Assembly: GCF_006352065.1 (NCBI RefSeq)
Contig: NZ_CP040915.1
Location: forward strand, 1,798,001-1,862,000
Length of the DNA: 64,000 nucleotides
Origin: Georgenia yuyongxinii
GTDB taxonomy: Bacteria; Actinomycetota; Actinomycetes; Actinomycetales; Actinomycetaceae
Reading direction: 5' to 3'
The notes under the pieces were generated by a model that saw nothing but the letters and a program-made list of their open reading frames with translations, did no database searches and was not told the DNA's origin. The position numbers were made by a program, and so were the translations under genes. Positions 41,313 through 51,035 of this stretch are shown here, piece after piece. Position 1 is the stretch's first letter; the number at the start of each line of letters is the position of its first letter.

Positions 41313-43090
41313 TGGCGGCCACCACCCAGGCTGGTCTGGACGTCGTGCCGGGGCTGCGTCCCCACAAGCAGGGCCTCGGCAAGACCCTCGTCTCGTGGAT
41401 GACCTCCACGGACCACAAGACCATCGGGTACATGTACCTGATCACCGCGTTCATCTTCTTCTGCATCGGCGGTGTGATGGCCCTGCTGATCCGGGCCGAG
41501 CTGTTCGAGCCGGGGATGCTGCTGCAGTCCAAGGAGCAGTACAACCAGCTGTTCACGATGCACGGCACGATCATGATGCTGCTGTTCGCGACGCCGCTGT
41601 TCGTGGCGTTCGGCAACATCCTGGTGCCGGTGCAGATCGGCGCGCCGGATGTGGCGTTCCCGCGGCTGAACATGTTCGCGTTCTGGCTGTTCCTCTTCGG
41701 TGGCCTCATCGTGATCGCGGGCTTCCTCACCCCCAAGGGGGCGGCGAGCTTCGGCTGGACGGCGTACATGCCGCTGGCGAACGCGACATTCTCCCCGGGC
41801 CTGGGCGGTGACCTGTGGGTGCTGGGCCTGGCGATGACCGGTTTTGGCACGATCTTCGGGTCGGTGAACTTCATCGCCACGATCGTCACGCTGCGGGCGC
41901 CGGGCATGACGATGTTCCGGATGCCGATCTTCACCTGGAACATCCTCATCACCTCGATCCTGGCGCTGATGGCGTTCCCGGTGCTCGCGGCGGCCCTGTT
42001 CGGCATGGTGTACGACCGGGTGCTGGGCGGGCAGATCTACAACCCTGAGGCGGGCGGCGCGCTGCTGTGGCAGCACCTGTTCTGGTTCTTCGGGCACCCC
42101 GAGGTCTACATCATCGCGCTGCCGTTCTTCGGGATCATCTCCGAGATCGTGCCGGTGTTCTCCCGCAAGCCGATCTTCGGCTACAAGGGCCTGGTCTTCG
42201 CCACCATCGCGATCGCTGCCCTGTCCATGACGGTGTGGGCGCACCACATGTTCACCACCGGCGGCGTCGCGCTGAGCTTCTTCTCGTTGATGACGATGAC
42301 CATCGCGGTGCCGACCGGGGTGAAGTTCTTCAACTGGGTCGGCACCATGTGGCGGGGGAAGATCACGTTCGAGACGCCGATGCTCTTCACGCTCGGATTT
42401 CTCGTGACGTTCCTGTTCGGCGGGCTGACCGGTGTGATCATGTCGAGCCCTGCGATGGACTTCCAGATCCACGACACGTACTTCATCGTCGCGCACTTCC
42501 ACTACGTCGTCTTCGGCACCGTGGTGTTCGCGATGTACGCGGGCTTCTACTTCTGGTGGCCGAAGTTCACCGGCCGCATGCTTGACGAGAAGATCGGCAA
42601 GATCCAGTTCTGGTTGCTCTTCTTCGGCTTCCACAGCACGTTCCTCGTCCAGCACTGGCTGGGTGTGCAGGGCATGCCCCGCCGGTACCCGGACTACATG
42701 CCCGAGGACGGCTTCCAGCTGTACAACCAGGTGTCGTCGGTCGGCGCGATCATCCTGGCGGTCTCCACGCTGCCGTTCCTCTACAACGTCTACAAGACGC
42801 AGCGCGGCCCTCGGACCGTGTTCGTCGACGACCCGTGGGGCTTCGGGCAGTCCCTCGAGTGGGCGACGGCGTCGCCCTTCCCGCGGCACAACTTCACCTC
42901 GCTGCCGCGCATCCGGTCCGAGCGGCCCGCCTTCGACCTGCACCACCCGGAGGTCGCCGCGCTGGACCACGCCGAGCCGAACCAGGACGTCCTCGACTCC
43001 ATCTACGCCGGCGCGGAGCGCACCGGCCGCACGCAGGTGCTCGAGGAGCGCGTGCGGCGTAACGACGACACCGAAGGGACCGGGCGATGA
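41312..43090 (+). CDS. ctaD: Cytochrome c oxidase subunit I
   Basis: 592 residues, twelve predicted helices. Heme a, a3 and Cu-B site motifs are visible: [15 protein letters not shown], the Cu-B His-Tyr helix [28 protein letters not shown], and [16 protein letters not shown] with the heme-ligand His pair. Proton-pumping terminal oxidase. It overlaps both neighbours (ATG on the ctaC stop; ATGA with ctaF), so the three subunits are translationally coupled. Confidence 0.97.
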   Translation: MAATTQAGLDVVPGLRPHKQGLGKTLVSWMTSTDHKTIGYMYLITAFIFFCIGGVMALLIRAELFEPGMLLQSKEQYNQLFTMHGTIMMLLFATPLFVAFGNILVPVQIGAPDVAFPRLNMFAFWLFLFGGLIVIAGFLTPKGAASFGWTAYMPLANATFSPGLGGDLWVLGLAMTGFGTIFGSVNFIATIVTLRAPGMTMFRMPIFTWNILITSILALMAFPVLAAALFGMVYDRVLGGQIYNPEAGGALLWQHLFWFFGHPEVYIIALPFFGIISEIVPVFSRKPIFGYKGLVFATIAIAALSMTVWAHHMFTTGGVALSFFSLMTMTIAVPTGVKFFNWVGTMWRGKITFETPMLFTLGFLVTFLFGGLTGVIMSSPAMDFQIHDTYFIVAHFHYVVFGTVVFAMYAGFYFWWPKFTGRMLDEKIGKIQFWLLFFGFHSTFLVQHWLGVQGMPRRYPDYMPEDGFQLYNQVSSVGAIILAVSTLPFLYNVYKTQRGPRTVFVDDPWGFGQSLEWATASPFPRHNFTSLPRIRSERPAFDLHHPEVAALDHAEPNQDVLDSIYAGAERTGRTQVLEERVRRNDDTEGTGR

Positions 43091-43557
43091 GTGAGCGACT
43101 GGTCGGCCACGCCGACGAGCATGCAGGCGGTCATGTCGAGCAGGCACAGTCCAAGCCGATGCGTGTCGAGGCGTGGCTCCTCAGCGCCGGCGTCGTCTTC
43201 TTCGTGCCCATCGGCGTGATCTACGGCTGGGCCTCGGACTGGGAGCCCGTCGGGGTGGTGAGCTTCCTCCTGCTCGGTGGCATGTTCGCCCTCGCCGGTG
43301 GCTACATGTGGCTCACCGCGCGGCGGATCGACCCGCGCCCGGAGGACAACCCGACCGCCGACATCGAGGACCGGGCCGGCGACGTCGGCACGTTCTCCCC
43401 GCACAGCTGGTGGCCGCTGGTGATGGGCGCCGGCGTCGCCCTCGCCTTCCTCGGCGTGGGCGTGGGCTGGTGGCTCACGGGCATCGGAGCCGTCGTCGCC
43501 CTGGTCGCCGTCGCCGGTCAGCTCACCGAGTTCTCCCGCGGGATGCACGCCCACTGA
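43087..43557 (+). CDS. ctaF: Cytochrome c oxidase subunit IV (actinobacterial CtaF)
   Basis: 156 residues, four predicted helices. [23 protein letters not shown] and [20 protein letters not shown] with [12 protein letters not shown] are hallmarks of actinobacterial CtaF. It is a structural subunit of the aa3 oxidase. Here an N-terminal His-rich segment ([14 protein letters not shown]) of about 20 residues precedes the first helix. A strong terminator follows. Confidence 0.93.
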   Translation: MSERLVGHADEHAGGHVEQAQSKPMRVEAWLLSAGVVFFVPIGVIYGWASDWEPVGVVSFLLLGGMFALAGGYMWLTARRIDPRPEDNPTADIEDRAGDVGTFSPHSWWPLVMGAGVALAFLGVGVGWWLTGIGAVVALVAVAGQLTEFSRGMHAH

Positions 43558-43577
43558 GCAGCGCACCTCGCGCAAGG

Positions 43578-43605
43578 AGGCCCCCGGACTTACGTCCGGG
43601 GGCCT
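43578..43605 (+). terminator. Terminator after ctaF
   Basis: AGGCCCCCGGAC and GTCCGGGGGCCT form a perfect 12-bp stem with loop TTAC, 20 bp after the ctaF stop, then TCTGCGT. Confidence 0.85.
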
Positions 43606-43691
43606 TCTGCGTGCCAGGAGGCCGCTGCAGGAACCCGAGGAGGGGACCCAGCGTCATTGAGGGACGACCAAGGGCCCAGGAGTGTGCCACG

Positions 43692-43739
43692 AGGGACGAC
43701 AAGGCCCCCAGGACGCATCCTGGGGGCCTTGTCGTCCCT
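43692..43739. terminator. Perfect 22-bp-arm hairpin between ctaF and sodA
   Basis: Arms 43692-43713 and 43718-43739 are perfectly complementary with loop CGCA. Sitting between converging genes, it can terminate both. A near copy of its left arm (GAGGGACGACCAAGGGCCCA) lies just upstream at about 43661-43682. Confidence 0.8.
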
Positions 43740-43788
43740 GGAGGGCATCATGGCCCCGCCGAGGTCATCACGCGCCGACGAGAGGTCG

Positions 43789-44412
43789 TCAGGCCGGCAC
43801 GATGAGGCCCGAGGCCTGGGTGGCGCGGCTGAGGCGGGCGGTCACGTCCTGCCAGTTCACGATGTTCCAGAAGGCCTTGACGTAGTCGGCCTTGACGTTG
43901 AGGTAGTCGAGGTAGAACGCGTGCTCCCACATGTCGAGCATGAGGAGGGGCAGCGTGCCGACCGGGACGTTGCCCTGCTGGTCGAAGAGCTGGAAGATCA
44001 CGAGCTTCTTCGAGATCGAGTCGTAGGCCAGCACCGACCAGCCGGAGCCCTGGATGGACGTGGCGTTGGCCGTGAAGTGGTTCTTGAACTTCTCGAAGTC
44101 GCCGAAGCCGTCCTTGATGGCCTCCGCGAGCTCGCCCTCGGGCTCTCCGCCGCCCTCGGGGGAGAGGTTGTTCCAGAAGACGGTGTGGTTGACGTGCCCG
44201 CCGAGGTTGAACGCGAGGTTCTTCTCGAACAGGTTCACGGCCGCGAGGTCCCCCGACTCACGGGCGGCGGCGAGCTTGTCTAGGGCCGCGTTCGCGCCGT
44301 CGACGTACGCCTTGTGGTGCTTGTCGTGGTGCAGCTCCATGATCTTGCCGCTGATGTGCGGCTCGAGGGCGGCGTAGTCGTAGGGCAGGTCGGGCAGCGT
44401 GTACACAGCCAT
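43789..44412 (-). CDS. sodA: Superoxide dismutase, Mn/Fe type
   Basis: 207 residues. Metal ligands: His in [13 protein letters not shown], His in [15 protein letters not shown], and Asp/His in [24 protein letters not shown] and [12 protein letters not shown] are typical; Gln in DQQGN is the Mn-type position but metal choice cannot be read reliably. It detoxifies superoxide and lies between the two respiratory operons. ATG 44412 follows GGAGG at 6 nt; the open frame extends upstream without support. Confidence 0.95.
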   Translation of the reverse strand: MAVYTLPDLPYDYAALEPHISGKIMELHHDKHHKAYVDGANAALDKLAAARESGDLAAVNLFEKNLAFNLGGHVNHTVFWNNLSPEGGGEPEGELAEAIKDGFGDFEKFKNHFTANATSIQGSGWSVLAYDSISKKLVIFQLFDQQGNVPVGTLPLLMLDMWEHAFYLDYLNVKADYVKAFWNIVNWQDVTARLSRATQASGLIVPA

Positions 44413-44662
44413 GAATGTCCTCCAGGCGTCGTGGGGTGCCATGCCGGCACCGTGTGCTTGTGGTCCCGGGAAGAACCCGGTCACAAGGGACAACCTATTC
44501 GGTTGCCGTCTGTTCCCGCCTGTCCATGGCCTGAGACACACTCCAGCGCGCCCGCGGGGCCCTGACCTCGGGAGACGTGGACAGTCGGACGGACCTGCCG
44601 CCGCGGACTGGTCGACGACCCTGCCCTTCTCGCGCCGGCAGGCGGACCGCGCGGCGCGCACA
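44413..44662 (-). promoter_or_regulatory. sodA upstream region
   Basis: About 250 bp between sodA and the qcrB terminator. TAGGTT on the minus strand (44492-44497) is a plausible sodA -10, leaving a leader of about 75 nt. No other gene is visible. Confidence 0.35.
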
Positions 44663-44715
44663 CACGAAACGACGGCGGCCGGCCCCCAAGGGGAGCCGGC
44701 CGCCGTCGTTTCGTG
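44663..44715. terminator. 21-bp-arm hairpin after qcrB
   Basis: Arms 44663-44683 and 44695-44715 are perfectly complementary; the loop CCCCAAGGGGA extends the stem. It begins 6 bp after the qcrB stop on the minus strand. Confidence 0.85.
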
Positions 44716-44721
44716 CGGAAC

Positions 44722-46497
44722 TCAGTCCTCGCGCGACCGGGCGAGCATCGCGACGGAGCTGGAGGCGGGCACGCCCGGGTCGTGGTGCCCCTGCGGCACC
44801 TCGAGCTCGACCTCGACGCCGCCGCCGCGGACCTGACGGGCCGGGCCCTCGTCGCCGAGGATCTCGCCGCCGTGGCCGGTGGCGGCCAGCTCGGCCGGGG
44901 TGACTGGCTCGACACGGTCCTCGTAGAAGAACCGGGACAGCTTGTGGCGGATCATGTCGGTGCGGTAGCCGGGCCGGTCCACACCGTTCCGGTCGGTCGC
45001 GGGCTCGATCTCGATCGGGCGGCGCGGCTCGTGCGCCACCAACAGCCACCGCTCGTGGTCGTCGAGCGGCTTGTGGACCTCCATGAACGCGCCGTTGGCC
45101 AGCTGCACCACGCGGCCGGTCTCGTGGCCGTGCAGGGCGAGCTCGCGGTCCCGGCGCTGCAGTGCCAGGCACGCACGCTTGGTGACGATGAAGGCGATGA
45201 CCGGGCCGACGAAGAACAGGATGCGGAAGGCCCAGGTGATGTCGTTGATGGACAGGTCGAAGTGCGTGGCGAGGAGGTCGTTCGACCCGGCCAGCACGAG
45301 GATCACGAACGAGGTGAGCCAGGCGACACCCAGTGCCGTGCGCACCGGGACGTTGCGCGGGCGGTCGAGCACGTGGTGCTCGCGAACGTCCTTGGTGGCC
45401 GCCGCCTCGAGGAACGGGTAGACGGCCATGAAGGTGAACAGCAGACCCGGGATGACCACGCCGGGGATGAGGATGTTCAGCGACAGCGTGTAGCCGCCGA
45501 TCATGACCTCCCAGCCCGGCATGAGCCGCAGGGCGCCCTCGAGGAAGAGCATGTACCAGTCCGGCTGGGCGCCGGCGGAGACGGGGGAGGGGTCGTACGG
45601 GCCGTAGTTCCAGACGTTGTTGATCGACAGGAACGTGCCCATCAGCGCCAGGAAGCCGAAGACGATGAAGAAGTACCCGGCCATCTTGGTGACGTACACC
45701 GGGAAGGCGGGGAAGCCGACGACGTTGCCGTCGGTGCGGCCGGGCCCGGGGTACTGGGTGTGCTTGTGCACGACCATCAGGATGAGGTGCACAGTCACCA
45801 GCGCGATGATCAGGCCGGGCACGAGCAGGATGTGCACGGTGAACAGGCGCGGGACGATGTCGGTGCCGGGGAACTCGCCGCCGAAGAGCCCGTAGCTGGC
45901 GTAGGAGCCGATGATCGGGATCGACTTGGCGACGCCGTCGGCGATGCGCAGGCCGTTGCCGGACAGGACGTCGTCCGGCAGGGAGTAGCCCGAGAAGCCG
46001 GCCGCGAGGCCGAGGATCAGCAGCGTGAACCCGATGAGCCAGTTGAGCTGGCGGGGCTTGCGGAACGCACCGGTGAAGAAGATGCGCATCATGTGCGTGA
46101 CGATGCCGGCCATGAAGAGCAGGGCGGCCCAGTGGTGCATCTGCCGCATGAGCAGACCACCCTTGACCTCGAACGACATGTAGACGGTCGAGGCGTAGGC
46201 CGCGGACATCTCCATGCCCTGGTGGGACACCGGCAGGGCGTCCGTGGGGTAGGTCGTGTGGGTCATCGACGGCTCGAAGAACATCGTCAGGAAGATCCCG
46301 GTGATCACCAGGGTGACGAAGCTCCACAGCGCGATCTCGCCGAGCAGGAAGGACCAGTGCTCGGGGAAGATCTTCCGGGAGATGAACTTGACGGCCTTGC
46401 CGGCGCCGGTGTGGGTGTCGAGGTAGTCCGCGGTGGCGGCCATCGGCTTGGACGGCTTGTACCCGCTGTAGTGGTCGCGGGGGACTGTGGTGCTCAC
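44722..46497 (-). CDS. qcrB: Cytochrome bc complex subunit b (QcrB)
   Basis: 591 residues. Eight-plus helices; heme b ligands lie in RQMHHWAALLFMAGIVTHMM and LFTVHILLVPGLIIALVTVH, and PDWY plus LEGALRLMP is the Q-site loop (PEWY-like). The C-terminal 150 residues are a hydrophilic actinobacterial extension. It oxidises menaquinol. GTG 46497 overlaps the qcrA stop (GTGA), as for every junction in qcrC-qcrA-qcrB. QcrB is the target of drugs such as telacebec in mycobacteria (general knowledge). Confidence 0.96.
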   Translation of the reverse strand: MSTTVPRDHYSGYKPSKPMAATADYLDTHTGAGKAVKFISRKIFPEHWSFLLGEIALWSFVTLVITGIFLTMFFEPSMTHTTYPTDALPVSHQGMEMSAAYASTVYMSFEVKGGLLMRQMHHWAALLFMAGIVTHMMRIFFTGAFRKPRQLNWLIGFTLLILGLAAGFSGYSLPDDVLSGNGLRIADGVAKSIPIIGSYASYGLFGGEFPGTDIVPRLFTVHILLVPGLIIALVTVHLILMVVHKHTQYPGPGRTDGNVVGFPAFPVYVTKMAGYFFIVFGFLALMGTFLSINNVWNYGPYDPSPVSAGAQPDWYMLFLEGALRLMPGWEVMIGGYTLSLNILIPGVVIPGLLFTFMAVYPFLEAAATKDVREHHVLDRPRNVPVRTALGVAWLTSFVILVLAGSNDLLATHFDLSINDITWAFRILFFVGPVIAFIVTKRACLALQRRDRELALHGHETGRVVQLANGAFMEVHKPLDDHERWLLVAHEPRRPIEIEPATDRNGVDRPGYRTDMIRHKLSRFFYEDRVEPVTPAELAATGHGGEILGDEGPARQVRGGGVEVELEVPQGHHDPGVPASSSVAMLARSRED

Positions 46498-47552
46498 TTC
46501 AGACGCTCCCAGTAGGACGGGCCGATCGGCTCGGTGAAGTCGCTGCGCGCGACGAGGTAGCCCTCGTCGTCGACCGCGATGGGCAGCTGGGGCAGCGGCC
46601 GCTTGGCGGGGCCAAAGACCACCTTGGCCTCGTCGGTGACGTCGAACGTCGACTGGTGGCACGGGCACAGCAGGTGGTGGGTCTGCTGCTCGTAGAGGGC
46701 CACCGGGCACCCGACGTGGGTGCAGATCTTGGAGTAGGCCACGATGCCGTCGTAGGACCAGTCCGCGCGCTCGGGGCGCTCCTTGAGCACACGCGGGTCG
46801 ACGCGGACCAGCAGGACGACCGACTTGGCCTTCTCCTCGTAGAAGTCCTCCTCGTCGTTCAGGCCCTGGGGGATGACGTGGAAGACCGACCCGATGGTGA
46901 CGTCCGACGCCTTGATCGGGGTGTCCTCGGGATCACGGGCCAGACGCCGCCCGCGGGAGCCGTCCGGCAGGGTGCCGTACGTGCCTTCGGGGGTGTCGCC
47001 CCAGATCGTGTGCTTGAACTTCGAGACATCCCAGTCGTCGCCGAGGTTGCCGATGAGCGGCACGAGGATCGGCAGGGGAGCGAGCGCGGCGGCGCCGGCG
47101 ATGGCGCCCTTGAGGACCGGGCGGCGGGCGATGCCCGACTCGTTGACGCCATCGATCATCATCTGGGCCGCGACCTGCTTGGTCTCCGGGTCCGACTCGG
47201 TCGGGTGCCGCAGCTCGATGCGCTCGTAGTAGAACATCACCGCCTTGGCCCAGTGGATCGCGGCGGCACCGATACCGAAGAACCCGATGCCCAGACCGAG
47301 GCCGAGCACCAGGGTGGAGAGCCGCACGTTGCCGAGCGTGCTGTCCAGCGGGATCGCGAAATATCCGACGACCGCGCCGATCGAGGCGAGGATCGACAGG
47401 GTGAAGAGGATGAGGACGAGCCGCTCGGCGCGCTTGCGCGCCCCGGAGTCGGCGTCGGTCAGGCGCGGGAGGTTCTCCTCGAGGCCGGGGTTCTCGAAGC
47501 GCTCGGGAACCTCCGTCGTCGGGGCGGGGTTGTACTGGTCGATGCTGCTCAC
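46494..47552 (-). CDS. qcrA: Rieske iron-sulfur subunit (QcrA)
   Basis: 352 residues. Three transmembrane helices (the actinobacterial form) followed by the Rieske domain: CTHVGCPVALYE and CPCHQSTFD bind the 2Fe-2S cluster with two Cys and two His. It shuttles electrons from quinol to QcrC heme. GTG 47552 overlaps the qcrC stop. ErpA, encoded 8 kb away, is a plausible cluster donor. Confidence 0.96.
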   Translation of the reverse strand: MSSIDQYNPAPTTEVPERFENPGLEENLPRLTDADSGARKRAERLVLILFTLSILASIGAVVGYFAIPLDSTLGNVRLSTLVLGLGLGIGFFGIGAAAIHWAKAVMFYYERIELRHPTESDPETKQVAAQMMIDGVNESGIARRPVLKGAIAGAAALAPLPILVPLIGNLGDDWDVSKFKHTIWGDTPEGTYGTLPDGSRGRRLARDPEDTPIKASDVTIGSVFHVIPQGLNDEEDFYEEKAKSVVLLVRVDPRVLKERPERADWSYDGIVAYSKICTHVGCPVALYEQQTHHLLCPCHQSTFDVTDEAKVVFGPAKRPLPQLPIAVDDEGYLVARSDFTEPIGPSYWERLK

Positions 47553-48331
47553 GACGACTTCGCTCCGATCCAGACGGCCAGGCCGATGAGGCCGCCGATG
47601 CCGATCACCCACACCCACAGGCCCTCGGCGACCGGGCCGAGGGATCCGAACGTGATCCCTCCGACGGAGGTCTCCCGCTGCTCCATGAGGAAGGCGATGA
47701 TGTCCTGCTTGCCCTCGGGGCTGATGTTGGCCTCGTTGAAGACCGGCATCGACTGCGGCCCGGTGAGCATCGCCTCGTAGATCTCGGTGGGCGTCGACTC
47801 GTAGAGGGCGGGGGCGTACTTGCCCTCGCTGAGCGCACCACCGGCGCCGACGGCGTTGTGGCACATGGCGCAGTTGGTGCGGAACAGGGCCATGCCGTTG
47901 GCGGAGTCGCCGGCCGCGGGGTCGACCTGGTCGGCGGTGGGGATGGTCGGGCCGGGGCCCAGGGATGCGACGTAGGCCGCGACCTGGCTGATCTGCTCGC
48001 CGTCGAACTGCGGTTCCTTCGCCTCCGCCTGCGGGGAGTTGTTCGCCATCGGCATGCGCCCGGTCGCCATCTGGAAGTCGACCGATGCGGCACCCACGCC
48101 GATGAGCGACGGCGCCAGGTCGGTGCCCTCGGCGTCCAGTCCGTGGCAGGTGGAGCAGTTCGCCTGGAACAACGCCTCACCCTGCTTGATGTCCTGGGCG
48201 GTTCCGGTGGTCGTCGCCTCCGCGGGGCGCGGGGCGAGCACGGCGTACAGGGCGCCGGTCAGGATCAGGGCGAGCAGCACCAGGACGGCCGGTGCGTACC
48301 GGCTCCTTCTGCTGGCGGCGAGTGCCTTCAC
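47549..48331 (-). CDS. qcrC: Diheme cytochrome c subunit (QcrC)
   Basis: 260 residues. Signal/anchor helix at the N-terminus, two c-type heme sites (CSTCH and CAMCH, each with a distal Met region such as GRMPMANN and QSMPVFN), and a C-terminal anchor (LWVWVIGIGGLIGLAVWIG). In actinobacteria without soluble cytochrome c it passes electrons straight to CtaC. GTG 48331. It lies 60 bp after ctaE. Confidence 0.96.
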   Translation of the reverse strand: MKALAASRRSRYAPAVLVLLALILTGALYAVLAPRPAEATTTGTAQDIKQGEALFQANCSTCHGLDAEGTDLAPSLIGVGAASVDFQMATGRMPMANNSPQAEAKEPQFDGEQISQVAAYVASLGPGPTIPTADQVDPAAGDSANGMALFRTNCAMCHNAVGAGGALSEGKYAPALYESTPTEIYEAMLTGPQSMPVFNEANISPEGKQDIIAFLMEQRETSVGGITFGSLGPVAEGLWVWVIGIGGLIGLAVWIGAKSS

Positions 48332-48391
48332 GATGGCGATTCCTCGTTCGGGTTCGTGGGGACGGGCAGGGCAGAGGCCGAGGGGCCGGTG

Positions 48392-49030
48392 CTACCTGAG
48401 GACGTAGATGATGAAGAACAGGGCGATCCAGACCACGTCGACGAAGTGCCAGTAGTACGACGTGACGACCGCACTGCCCGCCTCGAGGTGGCCGAACCGC
48501 TTGGCGCTGAATGCCCGTCCGAGGACGAACAGGAACGCGATGAGGCCACCGATGACGTGGAGCGCGTGGAAGCCGGTGGTGATGTAGAAGACCGACCCGT
48601 AGGAGCCGGAGGAGATCGTCAGCCCGTGCTGGACGAGCTCGGCGTACTCGGCGACCTGACCGGACACGAAGAAGGCGCCCATCAGGAAGGTCAGCGTGTA
48701 CCACTCGACCATGCCCCAGCGCGCGACGTTCAGCAGAGAACCCGTGCGGGTGGCCTGGAAGCGCTCGGCGGCGAACACCCCCATCTGGCAGGTGACCGAG
48801 CTCAGGACGAGCACGGTGGTGTTCGCGAAGGAGAACGGGAAGTTCAGGATGCTGGAGGTCTCGGTCCACACCTCCGGCCCAGCGACAGACCGGTGTGTGA
48901 AATACATCGCGAAGAGACCCGCGAAGAACATCAGCTCGCTGGACAACCAGACGATGACGCCGACCGACAAGGTGTTCGGCCGTGTCACCGATACGTGGGC
49001 AGCGCTCGGGGCAGCAGTGGTTGACGACAC
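48392..49030 (-). CDS. ctaE: Cytochrome c oxidase subunit III
   Basis: 212 residues, five predicted helices: [40 protein letters not shown] and [20 protein letters not shown] are the family signature. Stabilises the aa3 oxidase. It is the first gene of the ctaE-qcrCAB operon and reads from GTG 49030, with CATAAT 6 nt upstream, a leaderless start. Confidence 0.95.
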   Translation of the reverse strand: MSSTTAAPSAAHVSVTRPNTLSVGVIVWLSSELMFFAGLFAMYFTHRSVAGPEVWTETSSILNFPFSFANTTVLVLSSVTCQMGVFAAERFQATRTGSLLNVARWGMVEWYTLTFLMGAFFVSGQVAEYAELVQHGLTISSGSYGSVFYITTGFHALHVIGGLIAFLFVLGRAFSAKRFGHLEAGSAVVTSYYWHFVDVVWIALFFIIYVLR

Positions 49031-49036
49031 GACGTC

Positions 49037-49042
49037 ATTATG
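49037..49042 (-). promoter_or_regulatory. -10 element (CATAAT), leaderless promoter of ctaE-qcrCAB
   Basis: On the minus strand CATAAT, 6 nt, GTG 49030. It is the closest match to TATAAT in this GC-rich window. Confidence 0.5.
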
Positions 49043-49366
49043 GCCCAGGTCCGGGGCAGGATCGCCAGTTAGCGGCCGCGCGAGTCGCGCAAGAACCCAG
49101 AATCAGCGTACTGGCGCGGGATCTTTGCTGAACCGAGACCTTGGTCCCGGCCCGCTTTGTCGTGATCGTCCGGGTCTGTCCCGCGGGTCGCGACGTCCGG
49201 GATGGTGGTGCGGACCTCCGGCCGGTGGGCCGGTGCGGGGGACCGCGGCGCCGGGCCACTACCATTGGCGCCAGGACGGTGACGCGCGGCGCGCGCCGCC
49301 CGTGCACCCTTACACGCAACCGGCGCGGCCGTGGCCGCCGCCCGTGGGACCTCCTGGAGGACGACG
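49043..49366. other. Divergent intergenic region between ctaE and the receiver-like gene
   Basis: About 320 bp without a convincing gene. It holds the ctaE promoter on one side and TACCAT (49260-49265) as a possible -10 for the plus-strand genes on the other, 100 nt before ATG 49367. Confidence 0.4.
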
Positions 49367-49801
49367 ATGACCAGCACCCAGACCACACCTGCACGTGCGG
49401 GGGATGAGACGGGGACGGTCGACCTGCTGATCTACAGCGACGACGTCGACACCCGACGGACGGTGATCGAGGCGGTGGGCCGGCGCGCCGCCAAGGGCCT
49501 GCCGCTGATCCGGTGGACCGAGGCCGCCACGCACGCGGGCGTGCTCCAGAAGGTCGCCGACGGCGACTTCGCGCTGCTCGTGCTCGACGGCGAGGCCGCG
49601 AAGGTCGGCGGCATGGCGGTGAGCCGGCAGCTCAAGAGCGAGATCTACAACTGCCCCCCGATCCTGCTGCTGATCGCCCGTCCGCAGGACGCCTGGCTGG
49701 CCACCTGGTCCGAGGCCGACGCCTACGTCTCCGCCCCGCTCGACCCGATCGACCTGCAGGAGGCGGTGGCGCTCCTCCTGCGCGAGCAGGCCGCGAAGTG
49801 A
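49367..49801 (+). CDS. Degenerate response-regulator receiver protein
   Basis: 144 residues, a lone CheY-like fold with no output domain. The acidic pair (YSDDVD) and an Asp at the phospho-acceptor strand (LLVLDGEAAKVGGM) are present, but the switch Thr/Ser is replaced (LLLIARPQD) and the conserved Lys of the KP motif is lost (YVSAPLDPIDL). It may therefore not switch by phosphorylation. ATG 49367 has CTGGAGG at 8 nt. Its stop overlaps the trpD start (GTGA), so the two are translated together, which suggests a regulatory or structural tie to tryptophan synthesis or simply shared expression. Confidence 0.78.
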   Translation: MTSTQTTPARAGDETGTVDLLIYSDDVDTRRTVIEAVGRRAAKGLPLIRWTEAATHAGVLQKVADGDFALLVLDGEAAKVGGMAVSRQLKSEIYNCPPILLLIARPQDAWLATWSEADAYVSAPLDPIDLQEAVALLLREQAAK

Positions 49802-50865
49802 GTGCCGCGGTCAGCACTCACGCGCCCGAGCCGACCTGGCCCGGTCTGCTCCTCCAGCTGGTCCACCGCCAGGACCTGACCGCCGCCGAGACGGCGTGGG
49901 CCATGGACCAGGTCATGCAGGGTCTGACCTCACCGACGGTGCTCGCGGGGTTCCTCGCCGCCCTGGCCACCAAGGGGGAGACGGTCGAGGAGCTGCGCGG
50001 CCTCGCGGACGCCATGCTCGATCACGCCATGCCCATCCACGTGCGCTCCGACGTCGTCGACATCGTGGGCACCGGCGGGGACCGGCTGCAGACGGTCAAC
50101 ATCTCCACCATGGCCTCGCTCGTGATCGCCGCCGCCGGGGTGGGGGTGGTCAAGCACGGCAACCGGGCGTCGAGCTCACGCTCCGGGTCGGCCGACGTGC
50201 TGGAGGCGTTGGGGGTGGACCTGAACCTGGAGATCCCGCGCGTCGAGTCGGTGTTCGCCGAGCTGGGGATCACGTTCTGCTTCGCGAACCTCTTCCACCC
50301 CTCGTTTCGGCACGCGGCGGTGGCCCGCAAGGAGCTGGGGATCGGCACGGCGTTCAACCTGCTGGGCCCGCTGACCAACCCGGCCCGCCCCCGGGCAGGA
50401 GCGATCGGTGTCTCCGACGCGCGCACGGCCCCGCTCGTGGCCGGTGTCCTGGCGAGCCGCGGCACCCGGGCGCTGGTGTTCCGGGGGCAGAACGGGCTCG
50501 ACGAGCTCAGCGGGACGGTTCTCAACGAGGTGTGGGAGGTCCGCGACGGCGCCGTCACCGAGCACACGGTCGACGCCGTGCGGGAGCTGGGCCTCGCCCC
50601 GGCCACCGTGGCGGACCTGCGCGGTAAGGACGCGACGTACAACGCCGGCGTGGCCCGGGACATGCTCGCCGGGCGGGCCGGACCGGTCCGTGAGGCGGTG
50701 CTGCTCAACGCCGCCGCCGCGTTCGTGGCCGACGGCACCCTCCCGGGCACGTCGGAGGGTCGACTGGTCGCTCGGCTCGCCATCGGTCTCGAGCACGCCG
50801 CACGCTCGGTCGACTCCGGGGCAGCTGCGGACCTGCTCGAGCGCTGGGTGACGCTGACGCGCTGA
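49798..50865 (+). CDS. trpD: Anthranilate phosphoribosyltransferase
   Basis: 355 residues. It joins anthranilate and PRPP in tryptophan synthesis. Motifs: DIVGTGGDRLQTVNIST (PRPP), KHGNRASSSRSGSADVLEAL, and FNLLGPLTNPARP. Full length and intact. GTG 49798 overlaps the preceding stop. No other trp gene is in the window, so it is separated from the main trp operon as in many actinobacteria. A GC-rich hairpin follows. Confidence 0.95.
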   Translation: MSAAVSTHAPEPTWPGLLLQLVHRQDLTAAETAWAMDQVMQGLTSPTVLAGFLAALATKGETVEELRGLADAMLDHAMPIHVRSDVVDIVGTGGDRLQTVNISTMASLVIAAAGVGVVKHGNRASSSRSGSADVLEALGVDLNLEIPRVESVFAELGITFCFANLFHPSFRHAAVARKELGIGTAFNLLGPLTNPARPRAGAIGVSDARTAPLVAGVLASRGTRALVFRGQNGLDELSGTVLNEVWEVRDGAVTEHTVDAVRELGLAPATVADLRGKDATYNAGVARDMLAGRAGPVREAVLLNAAAAFVADGTLPGTSEGRLVARLAIGLEHAARSVDSGAAADLLERWVTLTR

Positions 50866-50881
50866 GCCCCGCCACCCACGC

Positions 50882-50915
50882 GCGCCCCGGCTCCGAGACA
50901 TCGGTGCCGGGGCGC
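50882..50915 (+). terminator. Terminator after trpD
   Basis: GCGCCCCGGC and GCCGGGGCGC pair perfectly around a 14-nt loop, 16 bp after the trpD stop. Confidence 0.7.
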
Positions 50916-50926
50916 TGTCGGTCGTG

Positions 50927-50971
50927 GCAGTGACGGTTGGTGCAGTGACGGTTGGTGCAGTGACGGTTGAG
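50927..50971. repeat. 15-bp tandem repeat, three copies
   Basis: GCAGTGACGGTTGGT at 50927 and 50942, with a third copy at 50957 changed at the last bases. Non-coding. Confidence 0.85.
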
Positions 50972-50997
50972 CAGGAGACAGTCACCGCGGCGCGGGC

Positions 50998-51035
50998 CTG
51001 TTGCGCCGAGACCTGCCTGTTGCGCCGAGACCTGC
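50998..51035. repeat. 19-bp tandem duplication
   Basis: CTGTTGCGCCGAGACCTGC is present twice in a row (50998-51016 and 51017-51035). It lies in a non-coding stretch next to the 15-bp repeats. Confidence 0.85.

Noticed and set aside
41195-43147. Long minus-strand open frame opposite ctaD
   Set aside because: Translation is His/Arg/Glu-rich and featureless, while the plus strand encodes an intact cytochrome oxidase subunit I.
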